From NCBI GenBank assembly GCA_022511205.1, contig JAFLRY010000001.1, positions 1-64,000 on the forward strand: a stretch of 64,000 bases of DNA, given 5' to 3'. The notes beneath the pieces were generated by a model that saw nothing but the letters and a program-made list of their open reading frames with translations, searched no databases and had not been told where the DNA came from. Position numbers and translations under genes: made by a program. Positions 9,231 through 17,156 of this stretch are shown piece after piece. Positions within the stretch are counted from its first letter, which is position 1; the number at the start of each line of letters is the position of its first letter. This DNA comes from Eubacterium sp. GTDB taxonomy: Bacteria; Bacillota; Clostridia; Oscillospirales; Acutalibacteraceae.

Positions 9231-10709
9231 CTAAAGTATAATGCAGATAAGTCCGCTGCAACCCTCGTTGATAACTCTTTCGATAGTCTCTCTGAACTTA
9301 TTTCTTGCGTCTGCAGGCATTCTTTCAAGCTTGCCGCGAAGTCCCTCGTTAACAAGCTCATGGAGCGATTTGCCGAATATATCCGTTTTCCAAAGCTCAG
9401 CGGGGCTCTGCTCAAACTCTCTGAGCAGATACATAACAAGCTCTTGCGACTGGCTCTCGCTTCCGACGATCGGCGCAACCTCTGTATAAGTATTGCACTT
9501 TATCATATGGATGGACGGCGCCTGAGCCTTCAATCTTACTCCGTATCTGCCGCCCTGCTTCATAATTTCGGGTTCCTCAAGGGTCAGCTCAGTTATATCC
9601 GGCATTACGATGCCATAGCCCGTTCTTTCCACCTCGGAAAGCGCAGCTGAGAAGCGCATATAATCTTTTCTTATGGCGGTCAGCTCAATGATTTCCTTCA
9701 TAAGCTCTTTTTCGTTGGAAATGGAGACGTTGCATTCCTTGGAAAGAATTGAATAGAAATAACTGCTGTCGATAGAAATTTTGATACTGATGCTTCCGTT
9801 TGAAAGATCGAGATCGGAGATATTAAGACTTTCAATATCCTCATTCGCCGCAAGCCTTTCTGAAAATGCCTTAACGCTTCTGATATTATTAACTTCACTG
9901 CAGCATTCTTTTACAGATGAAAACAGCTTGCATTTCAGCTCGTTATCAGAATCAAGGCTCTTGATCCATGATGGGAAATTAAGCGAAATGCTCGTTACCG
10001 GGAATTCGTAAAGCACTCGTTCAAGAATGGCGTTTATCTTTTCCTCATCAAGCTCAAGGCAGTTTACCGGAAGCACGGGAACGTCATATTTTCTCGACAT
10101 TGCCTGGCAAAGCGCGCCGGTTTCCGCGCTGTCCGGTTCAACGCAGTTCATAATTACTACGAAGGGCTTGTTGATCTCCTTTAATTCCTTGATTACTCTT
10201 TCCTCAGCCTCTTCATATTCATCACGCGGAATAGCGCTGATCGAGCCGTCTGTAGTTACCACAAGCCCGATCGTTGAATGCTCGTTGATCACCTTTTGCG
10301 TGCCGATCTCCGCCGCCATATTAAAGGGTATCTCTTCTTCGAACCAGGGCGTGCGCACCATTCTCGGCTGATCCTCTTCTATGTAGCCCACGGAGCTTGG
10401 AACGATATAACCAACGCAATCTATGAGCCTTACCCTGAAATGCAGATTATCCTGCATGGAAAGCTCTATGGCTTCCTCGGGTATGAATTTCGGTTCGGTA
10501 GTCATTATCGTTCTGCCCGCGGCGCTCTGGGGCAGCTCATCTCGGGCGCGCTCCTTTTGAAATTCGCCGCTTATCCTGGGAATGACAAGGTTATCCATAA
10601 AGGATTTTATAAAGGTTGATTTTCCCGTTCTGACAGGGCCGACAACGCCGATGTAGATATCACCCTGCGTTCTCGATGATATGTCGTTATATATGCTCAA
10701 ATCATTCAC
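9231..10709 (-). CDS. spoIVA: Stage IV sporulation protein A (spore coat morphogenetic ATPase)
   Basis: Very strong SpoIVA signature: DISSRTQGDIYIGVVGPVRTGKSTFIKSFM; C-terminal GCSGLICIIL. Confidence 0.97.
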   Translation of the reverse strand: MNDLSIYNDISSRTQGDIYIGVVGPVRTGKSTFIKSFMDNLVIPRISGEFQKERARDELPQSAAGRTIMTTEPKFIPEEAIELSMQDNLHFRVRLIDCVGYIVPSSVGYIEEDQPRMVRTPWFEEEIPFNMAAEIGTQKVINEHSTIGLVVTTDGSISAIPRDEYEEAEERVIKELKEINKPFVVIMNCVEPDSAETGALCQAMSRKYDVPVLPVNCLELDEEKINAILERVLYEFPVTSISLNFPSWIKSLDSDNELKCKLFSSVKECCSEVNNIRSVKAFSERLAANEDIESLNISDLDLSNGSISIKISIDSSYFYSILSKECNVSISNEKELMKEIIELTAIRKDYMRFSAALSEVERTGYGIVMPDITELTLEEPEIMKQGGRYGVRLKAQAPSIHMIKCNTYTEVAPIVGSESQSQELVMYLLREFEQSPAELWKTDIFGKSLHELVNEGLRGKLERMPADARNKFRETIERVINEGCSGLICIIL

Positions 10710-10712
10710 TCC

Positions 10713-12170
10713 TTACATTCCCGGAATTAAAAGAATACGCTTGTTGTTTAAAACGTCCTCTTTAAGCTCGTTTTCTGCTTTTATCAGATCAACCGAGGTC
10801 CTGAATTTTTTAGCGATATCCCATAACAGCTCATTTTCATCTGCAAAATATACCACCAGCGCAGGTGAATCGGCAATATCATTCTCAGTTACCTGAATAT
10901 CGGATACAACGCTGAAGGTGCGTTCCTCAAATTTTACCGCGTTAAATTCGATTAGGTATCTAATGCCTATTTCATTTTCGGAATTGATAACGTAATCAAA
11001 GGATTTCACGTAAACCGCTGAAGCGCTGAAGCTTTTCATTTCGATTTCTTTTCGCTGGCTGACGTAAATCAGCTCGGAATTTTGATTTCGTATAAAAGCG
11101 TTTAGCTCAATATTCTTTCCGTCACAAATATTAAGTGAAAGATCGGCAACCTCAACGATCTTTATATTATCAAATTGGAAAGTTGCTTTTGCGCTGAGTA
11201 CGTCGGAAATAAACTCGCCGTTTACGTTAAGCCTTACCTTGCTGAAGGTGTTCGTGATTTCCTTGTCCGTAGCATAGGAATCGGTTGTCAGCTGAGCAGT
11301 TACTTTTCTGAATACCGAAACGTTCATATTTACGTCGCCGATCAATTCGATCATTCTCAACTCGTTATTTTTATCAGCCTTTGGCTTAACGTAAATATTG
11401 CCTACTGCCATATTTACTATGGCGTTGTCGCCTTCGTCAATGCCGTTTAAATCAATTATTTTGCTGATCGAAACTGATTTCTCACACCTTCTTATAACCT
11501 CGTGTTCCGTGTCTGTGGTGTAGAGAATCGAAAACTCAGCAGTAGCTTTAACGAGCATTTTGTTTTTGATTATCTTTGTTTCCTCGCAGTGAACGCTTGA
11601 GAAAGTGTTTATGATTTTTCTTACAACGTCGCTATCGGCAGGAATGATCGTTTCCTCTTCAAATTCAGCTCTGGCAAAGGCGGAGCCTATAAGAGAAAGA
11701 TAATTAACAGTATCACGGCGGATCAGCGTATTTTCGGCATCGTCTATCATATTTATCGGCGTGCAGGCAGTGATTCTTATATCCAGCGCAAAGGCGTTAT
11801 GTATGTCTATTCTTCTTTGATTGATAACTCTGAAATTACTATATCTGTTAATTACCAGCACTTCGGCTGATACATCCTCATAATTGCCCTCGATATTAAT
11901 GCTTTTCTGGAAATCCTCCTCAAAATCGGCGGTAGTTATATTTGAGGAAGCATCGCTCACATATGTTAAGAATATTTTTGATTTTCCGTAGACGGTCAAA
12001 ACTCCGTTACTGTAATCGGTATTCACTATAAAGTTATTGATACAGCAACGTATAATTTTTAATAGATCGTCGTTATACGACATCAGATTTTCCTGAAAAT
12101 CAAGATCAACGTCAACGCATTTAGAAAATACGCTGCATCTTTCCGTCATTTCCCTAACGTTATTTTCCAT
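10713..12170 (-). CDS. DUF3794 and LysM protein, SipL-like SpoIVA-interacting coat morphogenetic protein
   Basis: DUF3794-like repeats, C-terminal LysM (ADENELLWDIAKKFRTSVDLIKAENEL...ILLIPG); adjacent to spoIVA. Confidence 0.8.
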   Translation of the reverse strand: MENNVREMTERCSVFSKCVDVDLDFQENLMSYNDDLLKIIRCCINNFIVNTDYSNGVLTVYGKSKIFLTYVSDASSNITTADFEEDFQKSINIEGNYEDVSAEVLVINRYSNFRVINQRRIDIHNAFALDIRITACTPINMIDDAENTLIRRDTVNYLSLIGSAFARAEFEEETIIPADSDVVRKIINTFSSVHCEETKIIKNKMLVKATAEFSILYTTDTEHEVIRRCEKSVSISKIIDLNGIDEGDNAIVNMAVGNIYVKPKADKNNELRMIELIGDVNMNVSVFRKVTAQLTTDSYATDKEITNTFSKVRLNVNGEFISDVLSAKATFQFDNIKIVEVADLSLNICDGKNIELNAFIRNQNSELIYVSQRKEIEMKSFSASAVYVKSFDYVINSENEIGIRYLIEFNAVKFEERTFSVVSDIQVTENDIADSPALVVYFADENELLWDIAKKFRTSVDLIKAENELKEDVLNNKRILLIPGM

Positions 12171-12229
12171 AGCAGTACTCCTTCATTTTTCGGCAGAAAA
12201 AATTATTTAAAGATCCGCCTTACTGCTAA

Positions 12230-12258
12230 AACATATGCGCAAACTTTTTGATATATAA
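12230..12258 (-). promoter_or_regulatory. Candidate sigma-E-type promoter for the sipL-like/spoIVA genes
   Basis: Minus strand TTATATA (12252-12258), 14-nt spacer, CATATGTT (12230-12237), resembling the sigma-E consensus; sits just past the spoVM terminator. Confidence 0.4.
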
Positions 12259-12259
12259 C

Positions 12260-12291
12260 AAAAAAGCCCTGTAAAATCTTACAGAGCTTTT
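12260..12291 (-). terminator. Rho-independent terminator downstream of spoVM
   Basis: Minus strand AAAAGCTCTGTAA-GATT-TTACAGGGCTTTTTT. Confidence 0.85.
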
Positions 12292-12298
12292 CGTATGT

Positions 12299-12382
12299 TC
12301 AATTATTTACTTTTTTTATTTTGAAAATCATTCTCATTATAGGGGCCATAAATTTGGGCGGATTTACAATTACTACTTTCAC
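12299..12382 (-). CDS. spoVM: Stage V sporulation protein M (27 aa, GTG start): MKVVIVNPPKFMAPIMRMIFKIKKVNN
   Basis: Aligns without gaps to B. subtilis SpoVM (MKFYTIKLPKFLGGIVRAMLGSFRKD), sharing P9, K10, F11, I15 and R17; GGAGG Shine-Dalgarno 7 nt upstream of GTG; located after thiN as in B. subtilis; terminator downstream. Not in the ORF track. Confidence 0.88.
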   Translation of the reverse strand: MKVVIVNPPKFMAPIMRMIFKIKKVNN

Positions 12383-12397
12383 GATCATTCCTCCAAA

Positions 12398-12541
12398 TCA
12401 TTTTTTACAGCATATTATGCCGAGAATGATTACTGCAAATGCCAAAATTCTTAATAACCAGGCAGAAGGCAGGCAAATAGCAAGAACGCATCCAAAGCCG
12501 AAAGCCAGCCATAAAAAATCTCTGCGGCACATCTTTTTCAT
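12398..12541 (-). CDS. Uncharacterised 47-aa Cys-rich membrane micro-protein: MKKMCRRDFLWLAFGFGCVLAICLPSAWLLRILAFAVIILGIICCKK
   Basis: Complete ORF with AGGTG upstream; two hydrophobic segments, positive N-terminus, five Cys; fills the thiN-spoVM gap. Not in the ORF track. Confidence 0.55.
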   Translation of the reverse strand: MKKMCRRDFLWLAFGFGCVLAICLPSAWLLRILAFAVIILGIICCKK

Positions 12542-12593
12542 ATGAGTAAACACCTCGCACGGCTGTATTTACTACATACTATGAAGAATCGTC

Positions 12594-13226
12594 TTAATCG
12601 TTACTCATAATCAGTAAAATTTTTCCTTCGTTAACAGAAATCTTAACTTTACCGCCGTTAAAATGGTTGCTCTGGCAGAGCTGATCCCAAGGCTCTATAT
12701 CGATGTTATCCGTTTCATAATGCGCTCCTTTTATAGTAACGCCCTTAGCCCTTCCAAAAACAGCGAACAAAGAAAAGTAACGGTAATCCTCTTCGTCAAA
12801 CTCAATTTCATTTTCAACAAGCTGAATCTTGTTTTTCGCGTTTTTAATGGTGCAATTAATGCCGTTTTGCCGGCAATATTCAAGGCAGAGAATATTTGAA
12901 TATGTATGATCCACCCGATCGCCTATCGCGCAGAGAATTTCGATATCGCCGTATCCAAGCTCAATAGCCTTCTTAACGCAGTAAAAAGTATCCGTTTCGT
13001 CTTTTTCGATCGGAAGCCTTATCACTCTGTTTCCGAATTGAGGGCAGGAAGCTGAGTCGAAATCTCCGATAATAAGATCGGGTATGATTCCTGCCTTAAG
13101 ACAATTCTTATATCCCGAATCCGCAGCGATAATAAACGCTGTTCTGTCCAATTTACTTTTTATAAACTGAATATCATTGTCCGGCGCGCCAGAGACGATA
13201 ACGCACTTTACTTTTTGATTTCCCAT
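12594..13226 (-). CDS. thiN: Thiamine pyrophosphokinase
   Basis: IIAADSGYKNCLKAGIIPDLIIGDFDS, KDETDTFYCVKKAIELG, GDRVDHTYSNI motifs. Confidence 0.95.
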   Translation of the reverse strand: MGNQKVKCVIVSGAPDNDIQFIKSKLDRTAFIIAADSGYKNCLKAGIIPDLIIGDFDSASCPQFGNRVIRLPIEKDETDTFYCVKKAIELGYGDIEILCAIGDRVDHTYSNILCLEYCRQNGINCTIKNAKNKIQLVENEIEFDEEDYRYFSLFAVFGRAKGVTIKGAHYETDNIDIEPWDQLCQSNHFNGGKVKISVNEGKILLIMSND

Positions 13227-14092
13227 TCCTTTATGTCCTTAACCTCATTATACAGCTGAACGTAGCTGTCGTGTCTGCTCTTTTGAACTCTTCCGTCCTT
13301 CACCGCCTCACAAACGGCACATCCCTTTTCGTTTATATGGGCGCAGGTGGAAAACTTACATTTGCCGAAATATGGCTCAAACTCACGGAAGCAGTCGAAC
13401 AGCTCGTCTTTTAATATCGTTTCACAGCGTTCCAAATCAAGAGAGGAAAAGCCCGGCGTGTCCGCAACGTAGCCGCCGCCTACTTTATAAAGCTCGCAGT
13501 GGCGCGTTGTGTGCTTTCCTCTGCCGAGACGCTTGCTGGTTTCACCTGTTTTAAGTGCAAGATCGGCGTCTATCGCGTTTAAAAGCGAAGATTTCCCTAC
13601 GCCTGTGTTGCCCGTAAAAGCGGATATCTTGCCCTTCAGAAGCTCTCTGACCTGCTCTGCTCCCCTGCCGTCTTTATTACAACACACAATAGTTTTAAAG
13701 CCTGAAGCTTCATATATCTTTTTATATTCAATATATGAATCATCAAGATCGATCTTCGTGAAAACGATGACAGGCTCGATATTCTTATATTCCGCTATGG
13801 CGATCATTCTATCGATAATAAACGTATTCACCGCAGGCTCAACGGTTGAAGAAACGATGAAAAGCTGATCGAGATTCGCCAGCGGCGGACGAACGAGCGT
13901 ATTCTTTCTCTGCAGGATATTTTCTATTCTGTTTTCAGCGTTTTCGCCCAAAGAAATTTCCACATCGTCTCCTACGAGAGGAACGATATTCTGTTTGCGG
14001 AAATTTCCGCGGGGCTTACATTCATAAACAGTCTCGGCGGTTTCCACATAGTAGAAACCGCCAATCCCTTTGATTATTTTTCCTTGTATCAT
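13208..14092 (-). CDS. rsgA: Ribosome small subunit-dependent GTPase A
   Basis: TGNTGVGKSSLLN, DTPGF, circularly permuted GTPase order, C-terminal Cys/His zinc motif. Confidence 0.96.
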   Translation of the reverse strand: MIQGKIIKGIGGFYYVETAETVYECKPRGNFRKQNIVPLVGDDVEISLGENAENRIENILQRKNTLVRPPLANLDQLFIVSSTVEPAVNTFIIDRMIAIAEYKNIEPVIVFTKIDLDDSYIEYKKIYEASGFKTIVCCNKDGRGAEQVRELLKGKISAFTGNTGVGKSSLLNAIDADLALKTGETSKRLGRGKHTTRHCELYKVGGGYVADTPGFSSLDLERCETILKDELFDCFREFEPYFGKCKFSTCAHINEKGCAVCEAVKDGRVQKSRHDSYVQLYNEVKDIKEWEIKK

Positions 14093-14141
14093 TGAACAGG
14101 TTCTTTCGTATTATAGTTACAATTACGAGTGCTTATCTTGC

Positions 14142-16415
14142 CTAATCTGCAGGATCATATGTATTCTCATCACCCGACGGTTCGTTCGGGGCCTCTGTGG
14201 GCGCTTCTGTAGGAGCTTCGGTGGGCGCTTCCGTAGGAGCTTCAGTCGGCGCTTCCGTTGGTGGTTGAGTTGGCGCCTGTGTTGCCTGAGTAGTTGCTTC
14301 GGTCGGACGTTGTGTAGAGCCGGTAGTAGGCTGCGTAGGCGCGGCTGTCGGCTGAGCAGACGTTGGGCGCTGAGTAGCTCCTGAAGTCGGCTGCGCCGAA
14401 GTCGGTCTCTGCGTCGATTGAGTCGGCCTATCCGTTGACTGAGTAAAGGAAGCGAAGCCGAAATCAACAGTTGAATGCTGATCGCTGTTAAGGTTGTAGT
14501 TGAGTTCCTGCTGAGCCACAGTTTCATCAAGTGCAACAACTACAGTAACATTTTCACTTGCTTCCCGGGCTATCGTGATCTGAGTTTCAGAGCCGTCAAG
14601 TCTTATACGGGTGCTGCTGTACTGAGCACCGTTTACACTTGTGATAAGATTATCGTAAATGTAATATCCGTTTCTGTTTATGCAGGATGGAAGCTTAACA
14701 TTTATAGTAATCGTGTATTGATTGGGCGGAATAAAGTTGCCGTTTGAAACGATTAGTTTGATATCATCGTTCTCTTTTGCAGTTGAGGGATATTCAGGAT
14801 CTTGTGAAACGACCGTTCCCATCGGAAGCGCGCTATCTACCATTTCTATATTTACATTTTTGAAGCCTACTTTTTTAAGAATAGACTGAGCGTCATTCTG
14901 TGAAAGACCGATAACGTCCGGAACAGGATAGCTGTTTTCAGTTAAAACAGTAGGACCTGTCGAAACGTAAATCGTAATAAGCGTATCCTCGGAAACAGGC
15001 GCAGTAGCGCGAGGCTCGGTATAAACTACCATACCCTCTGCGATAGTTTCACTTGCGATAGTGGCAACCTTAATATTGTTAAGCCCTTCGTTTTCAAGCA
15101 TCTGTCTTGCTTTTTCTTCAGTTATCTCGTAGCAGTTGGGAACTATTTTGCTCTCGGTCGAAGCGGCAACCTTTAAGATGATCTGCGTACCCTTAATAAC
15201 GACTGAACCCGCGCTGGGATTCTGCTCAAGGATCGTTCCCGCCTCATATTCAGAGGTTATATCATATTCGGGAGTAAATGAATAATTGGTGTATTTTGAA
15301 ATAACGGTATCATAGGATTGGCCAACGAAGCTCTCCAGCTTGATTGCCTGAGTATCCATTCCGTCAGAAAGCCAGAAAACAAGGCTTACCGCGGCGGTGA
15401 CAAGCAGGATCAATCCCATAACGGTGGCGGCAAAAACCTTACGCTTATTCTTTTTGCGCTCTGCCTTATCCTCTGCCTGATCGTTGCCTTTACTCTTTGC
15501 AGTAGTGCTGATACCGGGGATATCATCTCTCTTAACAAATTTTGTCGGCTGATCGTCTACGTAATAAGAATAGTCAAACGTTGCCTTCGGGTTTTTGATC
15601 ACCTCTTCAAGATCAAGGAGCATTTCAGTAGCAGTCTGATATCTTTCAAGCGGATTTTTCTGCATTGCGTGAATGCAGATCTGCTCAAGACCGAGCGGAA
15701 TATCCGGATCAATAGCAGTAAGCCTTTTCGGCTCCTCGTTTACCTGCATAAGGGCAACGGAAACGGCGCTGTCTGCCTCAAAAGGAACTCGTCCCACAAG
15801 CATTTCATAAAATACTACGCCCAGAGAATAGATATCAGCTCTTTCGTCAGTAAGCTCTCCCTTAGCCTGTTCCGGAGAAATATAATGAACTGAGCCGATG
15901 GCGTTTTCCGATAAGGTCTTCGTTTCGGTTCTTGAAAATCTCGCGATACCGAAATCAGTTACTTTAATATTTCCTGTGGGAAGCAAAATGATATTCTGCG
16001 GCTTAATATCTCTGTGAACGATGCCTTTATCGTGGGCGTGCTGTAACGCCTTAAGTATCTGAGAAATGAAAAATACCGCGTCATTCCAAGTGATGATCCC
16101 AAGCTTTTGGATATACTCCTTAAGCGTGATCCCGTCCACGTACTCCATAACTATGTACTGGAGCTTATCGCCGAAGCTTACGTCATAAACCTTAACGATA
16201 TTCGGATGAGACAATACGGCAATCGCCTTGGATTCATTCTTGAACCGTCTCACAAAATCCTCATCGTGAATGAATTCCTCCTTAAGGATTTTAACGGCAA
16301 CGATCCTATCGTCCACGTTATCGTATGCCTTATAAACAACAGACATTCCGCCCACGCCGATGATCTCGTGGATCTCATATCTGCCGTCAAGCCTTTTTCC
16401 TACGTAATTTTCCAT
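14142..16415 (-). CDS. prkC: PASTA-domain Ser/Thr protein kinase PrkC (Stk1) with Thr/Pro-rich C-terminal tail
   Basis: Kinase motifs (VAVKIL, HRDIKPQNI, DFGIAR), TM segment, three PASTA-like repeats; start corrected to MENYVGKRLDGRYEI. Confidence 0.95.
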   Translation of the reverse strand: MENYVGKRLDGRYEIHEIIGVGGMSVVYKAYDNVDDRIVAVKILKEEFIHDEDFVRRFKNESKAIAVLSHPNIVKVYDVSFGDKLQYIVMEYVDGITLKEYIQKLGIITWNDAVFFISQILKALQHAHDKGIVHRDIKPQNIILLPTGNIKVTDFGIARFSRTETKTLSENAIGSVHYISPEQAKGELTDERADIYSLGVVFYEMLVGRVPFEADSAVSVALMQVNEEPKRLTAIDPDIPLGLEQICIHAMQKNPLERYQTATEMLLDLEEVIKNPKATFDYSYYVDDQPTKFVKRDDIPGISTTAKSKGNDQAEDKAERKKNKRKVFAATVMGLILLVTAAVSLVFWLSDGMDTQAIKLESFVGQSYDTVISKYTNYSFTPEYDITSEYEAGTILEQNPSAGSVVIKGTQIILKVAASTESKIVPNCYEITEEKARQMLENEGLNNIKVATIASETIAEGMVVYTEPRATAPVSEDTLITIYVSTGPTVLTENSYPVPDVIGLSQNDAQSILKKVGFKNVNIEMVDSALPMGTVVSQDPEYPSTAKENDDIKLIVSNGNFIPPNQYTITINVKLPSCINRNGYYIYDNLITSVNGAQYSSTRIRLDGSETQITIAREASENVTVVVALDETVAQQELNYNLNSDQHSTVDFGFASFTQSTDRPTQSTQRPTSAQPTSGATQRPTSAQPTAAPTQPTTGSTQRPTEATTQATQAPTQPPTEAPTEAPTEAPTEAPTEAPTEAPNEPSGDENTYDPAD
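14191..14262 (-). repeat. 12-bp coding tandem repeat (PTEA units) in the prkC tail
   Basis: Six consecutive 12-bp units (e.g. GCTTCTGTAGGA, GCTTCGGTGGGC) encoding APTEAPTE... Confidence 0.85.
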
Positions 16416-16430
16416 ACACCGATACCTCAA

Positions 16431-17156
16431 TTATTTTGAAATGGCAACGACAGTAATATTATCTCCGCCGCCGTTATTGTTCGCTTTTCTTACAAGTCTG
16501 TCCGCAAAAGCGTAATATTTTCCGTCCTGAACCTCGTTTATCATTTCATCATCAGTAACGTAATTAGAAAGTCCGTCCGTGCAAAGGATAAGAACTTCAT
16601 CGTCTTCGAGCTCTATCTCATCAAAATCTATTTCAATGCTTTTATCAACGCCTATAGCCCTCGTAATGCGGTTTTTATAGGGGTGATGCTCAGCTTCTTC
16701 CTTCGTTATCTGGCCGCTGTCTAAAAGGCGCTGAACTACGCTGTGGTCTGTGGTGACCTGCTTAAGCTCGCCGTCGTATATATAAGCTCGGCTGTCTCCC
16801 GCATGGGCTATAAAGGCGTAGCCGTTTTTAACCACGGCGCAAACGACGGTCGTACCCATTCCGTTGAGCTCGGGATTAGCATAAGCCATATCGTAAACCT
16901 CCATATTGGCGGCAGTAAGCGCGGAATGAAGCATATTTTTAATTGAGTAGTCCTTCATGCTTTCTCTGTAGGAAGCGTTTATCTTATCGCTTATGACCTT
17001 AACCGCAAGCGCCGAAGCGATGTTTCCGCCGGCAGCTCCGCCCATACCGTCACAAACGATAGCCCAGGCGACTTCATCGGGAAATTCGCCAACGGCGTAA
17101 GCGTCCTGATTCGAATCGCGTACGCGCCCCTTATCGGTTTTAGCAACGATTTTCAA
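16431..17156 (-). CDS. prpC: PP2C-family protein phosphatase PrpC (Stp)
   Basis: RDSNQDA, VCDGMGG, HAGDSRAY, LCTDGLSN, GGGDNITVV motifs; next to prkC. Confidence 0.95.
   Translation of the reverse strand: MKIVAKTDKGRVRDSNQDAYAVGEFPDEVAWAIVCDGMGGAAGGNIASALAVKVISDKINASYRESMKDYSIKNMLHSALTAANMEVYDMAYANPELNGMGTTVVCAVVKNGYAFIAHAGDSRAYIYDGELKQVTTDHSVVQRLLDSGQITKEEAEHHPYKNRITRAIGVDKSIEIDFDEIELEDDEVLILCTDGLSNYVTDDEMINEVQDGKYYAFADRLVRKANNNGGGDNITVVAISK

Noticed and set aside
12321-12382. ATG at 12388 as SpoVM start (adding Met-Ile)
   Set aside because: ATG lies 1 nt from GGAGG, too close; GTG at 12382 has proper spacing and restores the alignment of Pro9.
12321-12545. 74-aa plus-strand ORF over the thiN-sipL gap
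   Set aside because: Antisense to the SpoVM and 47-aa micro-ORFs, which have ribosome-binding sites, synteny and (for SpoVM) family identity.
14191-14262. Regularly repeated short units considered as CRISPR-like
   Set aside because: 12-bp units without spacers, in the reading frame of prkC; a coding tandem repeat.
14070-14384. Plus-strand Arg/Ser/Cys-rich ORF and the alternate minus ORF 14123-14539
   Set aside because: Low-complexity frames generated by the prkC tail repeat; not independent genes.
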